Shown: piece by piece, positions 1 through 6,867 of the stretch
Layout of the letters: each line of letters opens with the position of its first letter
How positions within the stretch are numbered: the stretch's first letter is position 1
Assembly (NCBI GenBank): GCA_020428585.1
Contig: JAGQMP010000016.1
Coordinates: forward strand, 1 to 15,895
Direction: 5' to 3'
Origin: Patescibacteria group bacterium
Lineage (GTDB): Bacteria; Patescibacteriota; Minisyncoccia; Phycocordibacterales; UBA1006
Length of the DNA: 15,895 nucleotides
Translations under genes and position numbers: made by a program
The notes under the pieces: generated by a model
Told to the model about the DNA's origin: nothing
The model's input: the letters and a program-made list of their open reading frames with translations, nothing else
Databases searched by the model: none

Positions 1-510
1 TTTCACTTTGAATCAGGGCAACCGTGGAAGTGTCAAAACGGCAAGACCGCATTCCAGACCTTATCCTTGGTGACTTGTTCATGTGATAATTTTAAGGCGG
101 TTATGATTACCCCCAAAGGCGAAGAAACCAAACGAATGGTCCACGATGGGGATTGGGTTATCCATCCCTCTGGCAAGACTGGTTTCAAAGCCTTCGCACC
201 CCAAGGAGCCTGTCGTTTTGTAGTCTTGTTTGATGAAGAAAATCCTAATTTGGCAGCCGTCTATCATTACGAAACCAAACGTTGGATGCTTTCCCCAAAA
301 AACGAGTCTTGGTTTTTGATCGAATCAAAGGAGGTAAGTTTTACCGAGGATCATCCTGGTGGTTTCAATATTAAAAACTACCGTACTGACAAGTATTTAA
401 ATTTTAATTTTAAAACTGGTATATGGAGTGAGTCTGACAGTAGTCGTCTCAAGCCAGTGCCAAAAGCACGATTAAATTTTAAGACAAAAAGATGGAAACA
501 GCTGGTTTAA
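1..510 (+). CDS. Hypothetical protein, 5' end outside window
   Basis: The reading frame is open from the first base of the window to the TAA at 508-510, so the true start lies upstream; the TTG at 67 is only an internal codon. The visible part is about 169 residues, rich in Lys, Trp and Phe, with no membrane segment. I do not recognise the family. A short motif recurs three times: YETKRW (about 247-300), NFKTGIW (about 410-426) and NFKTKRW (about 475-495), each an aromatic residue, a charged or polar pair and a Trp. This suggests a repeated beta-hairpin or a WG/MORN-like small repeat, but that is inference. A strong hairpin terminator follows directly. Function unknown. Confidence 0.75.
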   Translation, partial: FHFESGQPWKCQNGKTAFQTLSLVTCSCDNFKAVMITPKGEETKRMVHDGDWVIHPSGKTGFKAFAPQGACRFVVLFDEENPNLAAVYHYETKRWMLSPKNESWFLIESKEVSFTEDHPGGFNIKNYRTDKYLNFNFKTGIWSESDSSRLKPVPKARLNFKTKRWKQLV

Positions 511-518
511 CAGCTGAG

Positions 519-547
519 AAAACGGGGGCACCAAGCCCCCGTTTTTT
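519..547 (+). terminator. Rho-independent terminator after first gene
   Basis: An 11-bp perfect stem (AAAACGGGGGC, 519-529, with its complement at 535-545) with a 5-base loop runs into a six-T tract. It lies 9 bases after the stop codon at 510. Confidence 0.9.
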
Positions 548-548
548 A

Positions 549-576
549 TTTACATCGAATCTAAAATCAGTATGGT
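549..576 (+). promoter_or_regulatory. Possible promoter for the gene at 615
   Basis: TTTACA (549-554), a 16-base spacer and TATGGT (571-576) make a weak -35/-10 pair. The predicted leader is about 30 bases and ends with TTTAAAA ten bases before the ATG (598-604), an element shared with other leadered genes here. Confidence 0.35.
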
Positions 577-614
577 GGTAAGAAACGTATTGTTTCATTT
601 AAAAAATAAAATAT

Positions 615-1271
615 ATGCCAAAAAAAGTATTACCAAAAAGGTTTGACTATCAACTCCTAACCTCTTTTCTTAAACAAGAAAGTTGGTTTGAGGTTGGTTC
701 CAGGGAAGAAAATCAATATCTAGATGAGATTGGAATTGATCGATATAACCCACCTCGTCAACAAGAATCCGCTCGATCTGACCTTTTTATTAACTATAAT
801 ATCAAGGGTTATCATGGTCTTATTCGTACGAGCATATCGTCTACGCCTACGTATCAAGTTGCAAAGTCAAAACCTGCCTGGGTTCTTATTGTTTTAGGTG
901 GGAATAGTGAAAAGATTTATTCAAGTCAACCAATCCACAGAACCAAAAATTTCTTGACTAATTTACGCCATGAATCAATTATTATTCAGACTGCGATTAA
1001 AGAAAGACCAGCCAAAGAGGGTTGTGGCTATCTTGAGCTTCATAAGGTTTCGGCGCGTCTGTATATTTGGGTAAAACCAGGTACCACCGAACGGGAATAT
1101 ATGTTTCATGAGCCTTTTTTTAAAAAGCTACCTAGGGAAACCCAGCTTTATCTCAATAGAAAACTTTCGAAAGACAAGTACTATAAGAAATATTGTGATG
1201 AACACGGTATTGAATACGGTTCAGCTTCTCGTTTAAGAAGAAAATGGGAAAAGAAAACTGAAACTGCTTAG
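615..1271 (+). CDS. Hypothetical protein, 218 residues
   Basis: The ATG at 615 is preceded by an A/T-only leader containing TTTAAAA and no Shine-Dalgarno sequence. The protein is soluble and basic, with a Lys/Arg-rich C-terminal third (residues about 170-218) that ends in a predicted helix carrying an RLRRKW run. I see no signal peptide, membrane segment or known catalytic motif. The basic C-terminus could bind nucleic acid, but this is only a guess. It has its own promoter and terminator, so it appears monocistronic. Family not recognised. Confidence 0.75.
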   Translation: MPKKVLPKRFDYQLLTSFLKQESWFEVGSREENQYLDEIGIDRYNPPRQQESARSDLFINYNIKGYHGLIRTSISSTPTYQVAKSKPAWVLIVLGGNSEKIYSSQPIHRTKNFLTNLRHESIIIQTAIKERPAKEGCGYLELHKVSARLYIWVKPGTTEREYMFHEPFFKKLPRETQLYLNRKLSKDKYYKKYCDEHGIEYGSASRLRRKWEKKTETA

Positions 1272-1283
1272 AGTAATAAAATA

Positions 1284-1310
1284 AAACCCCGCACGCAGCG
1301 GGGTTTGTTT
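1284..1310 (+). terminator. Rho-independent terminator
   Basis: A 9-bp stem AAACCCCGC (1284-1292) pairs with 1298-1306 around a 5-base loop, followed by a T-rich tract interrupted by one G. It lies 12 bases after the stop at 1271. Confidence 0.85.
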
Positions 1311-1354
1311 ATTTAGAGACTTTGTGTTTATATGAAAAAAACAAAATTACACAT

Positions 1355-1891
1355 ATGAAAAAAGACATACAACCAGGTAAGGATATCTTGGAATCTGTTT
1401 TGGGCAATTATGCACGTTATGGCATGACGAAATCATTTTGTGAAGCCGTAATAGCTGATAAATTTCTCTTTGAAGCCGTGCTAAAAGGAAATTTAAAGAT
1501 AAAGCCTCAATCAATCCGAGAGAACGACCTCTATAGACGTGAGGTACTAGCTAGTCAACCAAAGGGATTCGAGATCGTCCGGGCGACATGGAAACAAGTG
1601 AACATTTCAACCAGTATTCATGGTCACCCGCAGTTTGCGTATTACCAAGTGTTATCTGGACGTTACCGAATGAAATTTTTTACACCGGTTGAGGGTGAAC
1701 CAGGATTTGTTAGGCCAACAGGAAAGGAAATTTTACTGGATTGTTACACCAATCCCATCTTTCACTCGCTTGCTGAGAAAAAAACTTATCAAAACGCCAT
1801 CCACACCGTGACCCCGATTGAACCAGGAGAGACGCTTCTGATTTATTCGGAACCGGCTGACCGTGGAGAATGTTTCCAATTAAAAATTTAA
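1355..1891 (+). CDS. Cysteine-dioxygenase-like cupin protein
   Basis: I place the start at the ATG at 1355 (178 residues); an in-frame TTG at 1322 lies in the probable promoter region. An N-terminal helical part (residues 1-60) is followed by a beta-rich core. In the core, His89-Gly-His91 precedes a VLSGRYR strand (99-105), and His150 lies in a strand before the turn PIEPGET. This matches the cupin layout of an HxH motif, a Gly-containing turn and a distal His, as in cysteine dioxygenase-type thiol dioxygenases, where three His bind Fe(II). The usual Glu of general cupin motif 1 is not obvious, which also fits the dioxygenase branch. The substrate cannot be read from sequence. A non-catalytic cupin is possible. 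Confidence 0.6.
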   Translation: MKKDIQPGKDILESVLGNYARYGMTKSFCEAVIADKFLFEAVLKGNLKIKPQSIRENDLYRREVLASQPKGFEIVRATWKQVNISTSIHGHPQFAYYQVLSGRYRMKFFTPVEGEPGFVRPTGKEILLDCYTNPIFHSLAEKKTYQNAIHTVTPIEPGETLLIYSEPADRGECFQLKI

Positions 1892-1900
1892 CCCATATTA

Positions 1901-1924
1901 AAAACCCCCGCACAGCGGGGTTTT
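1901..1924. terminator. Bidirectional terminator between convergent genes
   Basis: CCCCGC (1906-1911) pairs with GCGGGG (1915-1920) around an ACA loop, flanked by an A-run and a T-run with one bulged C. It has a T-tract on both strands (TTTT on plus, TTTTT on minus). It serves the cupin gene ending at 1891 and the minus-strand regulator ending at 1926. Confidence 0.8.
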
Positions 1925-1925
1925 A

Positions 1926-2660
1926 TTAAGTCTGTTCCCACATAATTTCAAACAGTTGCTGGTGCATATTGGCGATGTAGGGATTTTTGATGACTGTTAT
2001 CTTAATTGACTCAACGAGTTCATGGATAATAATAGTATCTTTCCTAATAACAAGATTAGTATTAAGTTCAGTTTTTGGAGGAAGAATTTTTATTTCTTCA
2101 TTTAGTTCTTTTTCAATTTTTTGGTGTGCTCGAGCTGTCTTTGAATCCTGCAACAAGAGCTTAATGTTAATATTAAACTTTGCTCGTTTTTTAATGAAAC
2201 TCATGAAAAATTCTTCATCAAGTTGTAGCCACTTTTCCGGATTACTGATAACGTAGTAGTTTTCACCCCAGGTGATGTCTTTAAGAATATCACTATAAAT
2301 TTGTTTCACAGCTTCAATTCCATAGTACTCACGGATAAAACCCTGAACCCCGTCGGTTTTGTACAGGTTCTCGAGCTCAGGCATGATGTTTTGTAACGTT
2401 ACCTTTTGTCGTTCGATGATCCCCTCGATTTTCTCTGGGTGTGCTGCTCGGTAGTAGGTTTTCCACCCACTCTTCTCGGTGAACATGAGCCCCTTTTTGA
2501 TGAGTCGATCGACAATGTCGTACACGGTCGTTCGTTTGATCTCTGAGTTTTTTGAAATCTTTAAAATACTGGTCTTGCCAAGCGATAGGGAGGTGAGATA
2601 AATCACCGCCTCTTTTTCCTCAAGTCCAAGTGATATGAGTTTTTCTTTCAAATTATCCAT
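1926..2660 (-). CDS. TrmB-family transcriptional regulator
   Basis: The protein has 244 residues. The N-terminus (about 1-75) is a winged helix-turn-helix of the TrmB type: the LGLEEKEAVIYLTSLSLGK opening is characteristic, and the recognition helix is around residues 42-55 (KRTTVYDIVDRLIKKG). A helical linker (about 75-105) leads to a C-terminal effector/phospholipase-D-like region typical of TrmB proteins (about 106-244). Family members in archaea and bacteria sense sugars or other small molecules and repress or activate nearby genes; the ligand here is unknown. The gene is divergent from the gene at 2800 across a 139-bp region with a perfect 18-bp inverted repeat, so autoregulation and control of the divergent gene are plausible. 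Confidence 0.85.
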   Translation of the reverse strand: MDNLKEKLISLGLEEKEAVIYLTSLSLGKTSILKISKNSEIKRTTVYDIVDRLIKKGLMFTEKSGWKTYYRAAHPEKIEGIIERQKVTLQNIMPELENLYKTDGVQGFIREYYGIEAVKQIYSDILKDITWGENYYVISNPEKWLQLDEEFFMSFIKKRAKFNINIKLLLQDSKTARAHQKIEKELNEEIKILPPKTELNTNLVIRKDTIIIHELVESIKITVIKNPYIANMHQQLFEIMWEQT

Positions 2661-2664
2661 AATA

Positions 2665-2681
2665 TGTCGATAATAACGACA
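2665..2681 (-). promoter_or_regulatory. -10 region of trmB-like gene inside TGTCG...CGACA repeat
   Basis: TGTCG (2665-2669) and CGACA (2677-2681) form an inverted repeat around the minus-strand TATTAT (2670-2675), a good -10 box ending 9 bases before the ATG. A further TCGACA lies at 2734-2739. The repeat may be a second operator element. Confidence 0.45.
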
Positions 2682-2683
2682 AC

Positions 2684-2726
2684 ATAAAAATCATTACTAT
2701 ATATTTACTATAGTAATGATTTTTAT
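2684..2726. promoter_or_regulatory. Perfect 18-bp inverted repeat, candidate operator
   Basis: The left arm ATAAAAATCATTACTATA (2684-2701) is the exact reverse complement of 2709-2725/2726, with a 7-base spacer (2702-2708). It lies between divergent genes and covers where the -35 of the minus-strand regulator should be, while ending 16 bases before the -35 of the plus-strand gene. It could bind the TrmB-like dimer. It is too far from any gene end to be an ordinary terminator, although as RNA it would form a stable hairpin. Confidence 0.6.
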
Positions 2727-2742
2727 AAAAAAGTCGACATTT

Positions 2743-2771
2743 TTGACGGTATTTAAGACGGGCTTTAAAAT
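2743..2771 (+). promoter_or_regulatory. Promoter of the gene at 2800
   Basis: TTGACG (2743-2748), a 17-base spacer and TAAAAT (2766-2771) match sigma-70 consensus at five of six bases in each box. The leader of about 22 bases holds TTTAAAA (2785-2791) 8 bases before the ATG. Confidence 0.65.
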
Positions 2772-2799
2772 TTAAGTAAATCACTTTAAAAATTGAAAC

Positions 2800-3300
2800 A
2801 TGAAAACTAAAAAAGAATTAGAAGAAATAGCTGATCGTTATTTTTTAAATATGGATAGACTAAAATTTCTCTTTACAGAATATTGTGATAATAATAACCG
2901 AAATGTAATTCCAATTTTGGAAGAATCGGCCGATCATGATAAACCTTTGTTCGATTATAGAATATTACTAAAGAAGGAAATTGATTTAGAATTTGAAGCT
3001 GGCAATTTTGATTACGTTGATGAGAAGGGAATAAAATGGATAGAATATTATGAGGAAAATATTCAGCACATAAAACTTTTTGACACCTTATTTGTTTCAG
3101 TAAAAAAATGGAATCGTCCTAGCCTTACTGAAAAAGCATTTAACATTATAGAGAATCTAGGAAATTTTCCTTTTGGTGTAATTTTGGCTATTCGTATGAA
3201 TATAAACGATAAGAAAGTTAAATTTGAAAAATTAACCCAAGATAATGGTCAACAAGAAATTTTAGATCGTTATTTAAAACAAGAAAACCCTATTAACTAG
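2800..3300 (+). CDS. Hypothetical protein, 166 residues
   Basis: The ATG at 2800 fits the promoter and the TTTAAAA leader element. The protein is acidic and helix-rich, very AT-rich at codon third positions, and has no signal peptide, membrane segment or recognisable motif. It is divergent from the TrmB-like regulator and shares its control region, so it is the most likely regulated target. The stop TAG (3298-3300) lies inside the stem of its own terminator. The base composition is lower in GC than the dehydrogenase and CCA genes, which may reflect transfer or weak selection. Family not recognised. Confidence 0.7.
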   Translation: MKTKKELEEIADRYFLNMDRLKFLFTEYCDNNNRNVIPILEESADHDKPLFDYRILLKKEIDLEFEAGNFDYVDEKGIKWIEYYEENIQHIKLFDTLFVSVKKWNRPSLTEKAFNIIENLGNFPFGVILAIRMNINDKKVKFEKLTQDNGQQEILDRYLKQENPIN

Positions 3301-3308
3301 GGTTTTTT
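3284..3308 (+). terminator. Rho-independent terminator overlapping the stop codon
   Basis: A 9-bp stem AAAACCCTA (3284-3292) pairs with TAGGGTTTT (3298-3306) around TTAAC, ending in six T. The TAG stop of the upstream gene opens the right arm. Confidence 0.9.
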
Positions 3309-3417
3309 ACGCCAAATATTTCGTGATGTCATCTTTGGTCATGCCGATTTTCTTGCCGGGGTTAAGGATATTTTTCGGATCAAGGATGTCTTTGAATAGC
3401 CCTGCTGGCAGACCCAT
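3307..3417 (-). pseudogene. 3' remnant of an FAD-linked dehydrogenase gene
   Basis: On the minus strand this encodes the last 28 residues of the dehydrogenase found intact at 4604-6358 (K-D-I-L-D-P-K-N-I through the C-terminal K-Y-L-A), ending in TAA. Aligned with 4606-4692 the two 87-bp stretches differ at 10 bases. Eight of nine changed codons are synonymous; the one replacement is Leu for Phe. Homology stops abruptly at 3395, where the frame runs into a short unrelated stretch with a CTGCTGGCAG palindrome (3402-3411). The synonymous pattern says this copy diverged while still part of a working gene and was truncated later. It is too short to function. Confidence 0.85.
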
Positions 3418-3426
3418 TATATCATA

Positions 3427-3501
3427 TTGTATATTATCATTCAATGGTTGTATATTATCTGTTTACTATTTTAGATAATATGTATATAATTTGTGTATAA
3501 T
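3427..3501 (+). promoter_or_regulatory. Promoter with repeated half-sites, HTH-ATPase gene
   Basis: TTGTATATTATC occurs exactly at 3427-3438 and again at 3448-3459, 21 bp apart (two helical turns). An inverted relative GATAATATGTAT lies at 3474-3485. A -10 TATAAT at 3496-3501 ends 6 bases before the ATG, giving a leaderless start. An alternative pair is TTTACT (3462-3467), 17 bases, TATAAT (3485-3490). The repeated half-sites look like operators, possibly bound by the DNA-binding domain of the encoded protein. Confidence 0.55.
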
Positions 3502-3507
3502 TCATTC

Positions 3508-4575
3508 ATGTCTGAAAAGTTTGAAAAACTAAAAAATAATATTCTTGCTATGGTAGAACGTCGAGGAAACGTGACCGCCAACCAATTAATCGACGAGTTT
3601 GGCTTTTCTCGCGCCTACATTTTGAGAGCCGTCACTGATCTCATAAAGGATCGAGAGATATTTAAATACGGTTCAACGCGTCGCGCTCGGTATGTTTCGC
3701 GAAATTATCTTGCGCAACATTCAAACTCGGAAATATTCTTGAGGCGATTCAAGAATAAAGGCCTTGAAGAGCATGTTGTTTATGACGAACTTCGAAACAC
3801 TTTTCCCGACTTCAAAAAATTGACTGAACAGGTGAGGAGCATCCTCTTCTATGCATTTTCAGAAATGCTCAACAACGCCATCGACCACTCGCAATCTGAT
3901 TTCATCAATGTTTTGGTTCACCGCATGGACGGATACCTCGAGTTTACGGTTGAAGATTCAGGTATCGGAGTTTTCAGGAATGTTAAAGATACCAAGGGCC
4001 TCGCTAGTGAAATTGAGGCGGTGCAAGACATCCTCAAGGGGAAGACGACCACCATGCCGAGGCTTCACTCGGGCGAAGGAATCTTCTTTACTTCAAAAGT
4101 CGCCGATTATTTCGTTCTTGATAGCTATGGCTATCGGTTGACCATTGATAACGAGGCGGATGATGTGTTTTTGAATACTGCTGTTGAATCGCTTGCCGGT
4201 ACAAGAGTAACGTTCCGAATTTCATTAAATACGGTGAAGCATCTCAGTGATGTGTTTGCCGACTTTACTAATCAGGCCCCGGGAAGCGACTACGGTTTCG
4301 ATAAAACCGAAATTCGGGTTGAACTCTACGCTCTTGGCGGTATCCATGTCTCACGATCACAAGCACGTCGAGTGTTAAGCGGTCTTGAAAAGTTTCACGT
4401 TATTGTAATGGACTATGACAATGTTCCAACGGTTGGGCAGGCTTTTGCCGACGAGGTGTATCGAGTATTTTTAAAGCGATATCCAGACAAAATTATCACC
4501 AATGAAAATATGAACGAAGGTGTCGCTTTTATGGTGAACCGTGCTATCAAAGAAGCAGAAAAAGAACACCGATAA
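3508..4575 (+). CDS. HTH - HATPase - STAS-like (DUF4325) fusion regulator
   Basis: The start is ATG 3508 (355 residues), fixed by the TATAAT six bases upstream; an in-frame GTG at 3493 lies inside the -10 region. Residues about 5-60 form a winged helix-turn-helix (NVTANQLIDEFGFSRAYILRAV). Residues about 105-240 are a GHKL-type HATPase: the N-box holds Glu119, Asn122, Asn123 and Asp126, the G1 box is EDSGIGV (149-155), and the G2 region is HSGEG (187-191). No phospho-acceptor His domain is seen, so it resembles an SpoIIAB/RsbW-type ATPase, not a sensor kinase. Residues about 262-350 resemble the STAS-like DUF4325 domain (IVMDYDNVPTVGQAFADEVYRVF). The chain therefore joins DNA binding with an anti-sigma-like and an anti-sigma-antagonist-like domain. 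The regulated process is unknown. Confidence 0.8.
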   Translation: MSEKFEKLKNNILAMVERRGNVTANQLIDEFGFSRAYILRAVTDLIKDREIFKYGSTRRARYVSRNYLAQHSNSEIFLRRFKNKGLEEHVVYDELRNTFPDFKKLTEQVRSILFYAFSEMLNNAIDHSQSDFINVLVHRMDGYLEFTVEDSGIGVFRNVKDTKGLASEIEAVQDILKGKTTTMPRLHSGEGIFFTSKVADYFVLDSYGYRLTIDNEADDVFLNTAVESLAGTRVTFRISLNTVKHLSDVFADFTNQAPGSDYGFDKTEIRVELYALGGIHVSRSQARRVLSGLEKFHVIVMDYDNVPTVGQAFADEVYRVFLKRYPDKIITNENMNEGVAFMVNRAIKEAEKEHR

Positions 4576-4585
4576 GGTGTTCTTT
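4561..4585. terminator. Terminator hairpin around the stop codon, convergent genes
   Basis: A perfect 10-bp stem AAAGAACACC (4561-4570) pairs with GGTGTTCTTT (4576-4585). The stop TAA of the plus gene is in the 5-base loop. The U-tract is better on the minus strand, where it can end the dehydrogenase transcript. Confidence 0.75.
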
Positions 4586-4603
4586 GGCAGGTGAAGTCTG
4601 TTG

Positions 4604-6358
4604 CTACGCCAAGTATTTCGTGATGTCGTCTTTGGTCATGCCGATTTTTTTGCCCGGGTTGAAGATATTCTTTGGGTCGAGGATGTCTTTGACTTTCTTG
4701 AACAATGAAACCACTTCGGCACCGAACATATCAACAAGGTAAGGGGTTCTGACGATACCGTCGTTATGTTCGGCGCTGATGGATCCGCCGTAACGAAGCA
4801 CCAGTTCGTAGACACGGTCAGAAATTTCGACGATACGTGCTTTGTTTTCGGGCTTGTTCATATCAACCAGCGGAATAATATGGAAGTTTCCGTTCCCGAG
4901 GTGGCCCGCAATGGTGTAGACGAATTCGTCCTGATATTCATCGAGGATATCTGCCAGTTCTGGCAGGTATTCGGGGAGGTGTTCCGGATTAACCGCGATG
5001 TCATCAATAAAGGGTGCCGTTCGGGTGCCGGAACCCGCGGCACGCGACGCCTTTGAATGCTCGGTCAATAGTTTGAAACTGTCATGACGGAAATCCCAAT
5101 ACTTTTCAGCGGAACGTCCTCGCGCGATAAATGATTTCAAATGAGGCATCGAGGTTTTCAGATCTGCCAGCTCGGCGAGGACTTCCTGGTGGACCGTGGC
5201 TGCATTCGCATCGGCACTTTCTGCCAGGATGACAAATTTCGGCACGCCACCGGTCATCGCCATCCAGAATTCTGGCAAGAACCGAGCCGCATAGGTGATC
5301 GCTTCAAAGAATCCCTTGTCTTTCACAAAGTCGCGGAAGAATTTAATCCCGATCTTAAAGGTATGATCATCGTACAGTTCAATCGTATCAAGGTCATGCC
5401 GTGATAATACCTCGACGATTTTTGGCAGGTCGGCTAGATCTCGCGCAAACATCACGATCATCTCTTCTTTGTTTTCGTGGGGAACCAGTTTGTAGGTGAT
5501 TTCCGAGATGATCCCGGTCGTACCCTGGGCCCCGACAAACAGTTTCGTCATGTCAAAGTATCCCGTTCCTGATTCAAAGGCTTTGATCGATGGCGCTGAA
5601 ACCAAATCCCACAACAAATATCCCGATGCATTTTTCGAGGTATTTGGCCGCGCTGATTGGATTGTCTTCCAATTATCTTTTACCAGGCGATAGGTGTTTT
5701 GCGCAACATCAGCGAGGAAGGTCTTTTTCGAGGTCAGACGACGCAGTTCGTCATAGGTCAGCGGTTTGATTTCGTATTCGTTACCGTCGGCGAGGATGAC
5801 CCGCAATGATTGTACGAAATCTTTGTTTTGCCCGTATTTCAGAGACTTTTCACCTGCACCATTGTTCGCCACCATACCGCCAAGCGCACAGAGTTTCCGC
5901 GAGGCGGGGAAGACCGGCATAATGAAGCCCTTGTTCAAGGTGCGTTCCTCAAACGGAGTGTAGCCCATGCCCGGTTGTGCGGTTGCGGTACCAGCGATCG
6001 GGTACGCGAATCCACTGCGATGAGTCTGAGTGCCAAAGTCACCCACCTCGATTCCCTTGAATTCGTTCATGTATTTAGTGACGTCGACAATAATTGAATG
6101 ATTGAGTGATCCACCCGACATACCTGATCCAGCGGCACGCGCCGTCAGGGTCAGTTTATCTCCGCCACGAGTATTAACATCATTCACATAAGTAACCAGT
6201 TTTTGTAGATCATCGGCGTCTTTCGGATACACCACCAGATCAGGCCTAATCGCAAATAATGACCAGTCAGTCGCATGGGACGCGAGGTCGCTTACTGATG
6301 TTGTGGCATCGCCCTCTAATAATTCGGATAATTCTTTTCTCACCAATTCGTAGTTCAT
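4604..6358 (-). CDS. FAD-linked oxidase, GlcD/D-lactate dehydrogenase type
   Basis: The protein has 584 residues and belongs to the VAO/PCMH flavoprotein family, which oxidises 2-hydroxy acids such as glycolate or D-lactate. The FAD-binding domain covers about 35-290, with PDLVVYPKDADDLQKLV and the pyrophosphate loop TARAAGSGMSGGSL (72-85), plus a GGMVANNGAGEKSLKYG segment. The C-terminal FAD-oxidase cap includes GHLGNGNFH (485-493), EHNDGIVRTPYL (530-541) and the closing DPKNIFNPGKK (561-571). No iron-sulfur domain is attached and there is no signal peptide. The exact substrate is not readable. The start ATG 6358 sits 6 bases after a TATACT box, giving a leaderless transcript. A truncated relative of its 3' end lies at 3307-3395. 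Confidence 0.9.
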   Translation of the reverse strand: MNYELVRKELSELLEGDATTSVSDLASHATDWSLFAIRPDLVVYPKDADDLQKLVTYVNDVNTRGGDKLTLTARAAGSGMSGGSLNHSIIVDVTKYMNEFKGIEVGDFGTQTHRSGFAYPIAGTATAQPGMGYTPFEERTLNKGFIMPVFPASRKLCALGGMVANNGAGEKSLKYGQNKDFVQSLRVILADGNEYEIKPLTYDELRRLTSKKTFLADVAQNTYRLVKDNWKTIQSARPNTSKNASGYLLWDLVSAPSIKAFESGTGYFDMTKLFVGAQGTTGIISEITYKLVPHENKEEMIVMFARDLADLPKIVEVLSRHDLDTIELYDDHTFKIGIKFFRDFVKDKGFFEAITYAARFLPEFWMAMTGGVPKFVILAESADANAATVHQEVLAELADLKTSMPHLKSFIARGRSAEKYWDFRHDSFKLLTEHSKASRAAGSGTRTAPFIDDIAVNPEHLPEYLPELADILDEYQDEFVYTIAGHLGNGNFHIIPLVDMNKPENKARIVEISDRVYELVLRYGGSISAEHNDGIVRTPYLVDMFGAEVVSLFKKVKDILDPKNIFNPGKKIGMTKDDITKYLA

Positions 6359-6364
6359 GAATGA

Positions 6365-6392
6365 AGTATACCCTACAACGTTTTTGCAACAA
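6365..6392 (-). promoter_or_regulatory. Promoter of the FAD-oxidase gene, leaderless type
   Basis: On the minus strand TTGTTG (6387-6392), a 16-base spacer and TATACT (6365-6370) are followed by TCATTC and the ATG. The same six bases separate -10 and ATG in the gene at 3508. It overlaps the tail of the preceding terminator. Confidence 0.6.
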
Positions 6393-6420
6393 AAAATGCT
6401 CCACCGAGGTGGAACATTTA
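6391..6420 (-). terminator. Terminator of the gene at 6422-6841
   Basis: Read on the minus strand, AATGTTCCACC pairs with GGTGGAGCATT (one G-U pair) around a tight loop and is followed by six T. It ends the upstream gene and abuts the next promoter. Confidence 0.8.
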
Positions 6421-6421
6421 A

Positions 6422-6841
6422 TTATTCGTTGACGAGCCCATAAGCACGATACCCCTCGAGTTGTGCTGGATGGATTTCATCGGCTCGAGGTAGCCGACCT
6501 CCTTTTTGCATGGTTTCGGTGTTTCCGATCAAGGTGTAGTTCGGGTGGACGAGCACCCAGATCATTGGATCCCCGACGGAAACTTCGCATCGCTGATGGT
6601 GATCCATCAGAAATACGACATAGTTTTGCATTTCGAAATCAACGACTTCTTGGCTGATCCCATGTTCCTCGTCTGCCTTGAATTCGTCAAAATGATTGAT
6701 CGTTCCATTTCCATCAGTTATTGACTGAAAGAGACTTGTCCCCTTTCGAAAAAGAGGAGTGAAGGAATCAACGAATTCATGCCTCTTTTTTGGATTACCA
6801 AGGTAATAACCAACGAGGGTATAGGTTTCTTTTGGGTTCAT
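6422..6841 (-). CDS. Hypothetical protein, 139 residues
   Basis: A small soluble protein of mixed alpha/beta composition with no signal peptide or membrane segment. A stretch VVFLMDHHQRCEVSVGDPMIWVLVHPNYTLI (about residues 73-103) suggests beta strands around a DHH segment; I do not take this as evidence for a DHH phosphoesterase because the rest of that fold is absent. The ATG at 6841 agrees with a strong upstream promoter and with TTTTAAAA nine bases before the start. It is a single-gene unit with its own terminator. Family not recognised. Confidence 0.75.
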   Translation of the reverse strand: MNPKETYTLVGYYLGNPKKRHEFVDSFTPLFRKGTSLFQSITDGNGTINHFDEFKADEEHGISQEVVDFEMQNYVVFLMDHHQRCEVSVGDPMIWVLVHPNYTLIGNTETMQKGGRLPRADEIHPAQLEGYRAYGLVNE

Positions 6842-6867
6842 AGATGTTGTTTTTAAAATTCATGTTT

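Noticed and set aside
3471..3501. AT-rich stretch resembling a Xer dif core (ATGTATAT)
   Set aside because: The two half-sites do not fit the 11-6-11 layout, and it is better explained as promoter and operator repeats.
4945..4975. CTGCCAG...CTGGCAG inverted repeat in the FAD-oxidase gene
   Set aside because: It follows from ordinary codons of conserved helical sequence and is not near a gene end.
4766..6097. Several plus-strand frames opposite the FAD-oxidase gene
   Set aside because: They are antisense shadows of a well-supported coding sequence.
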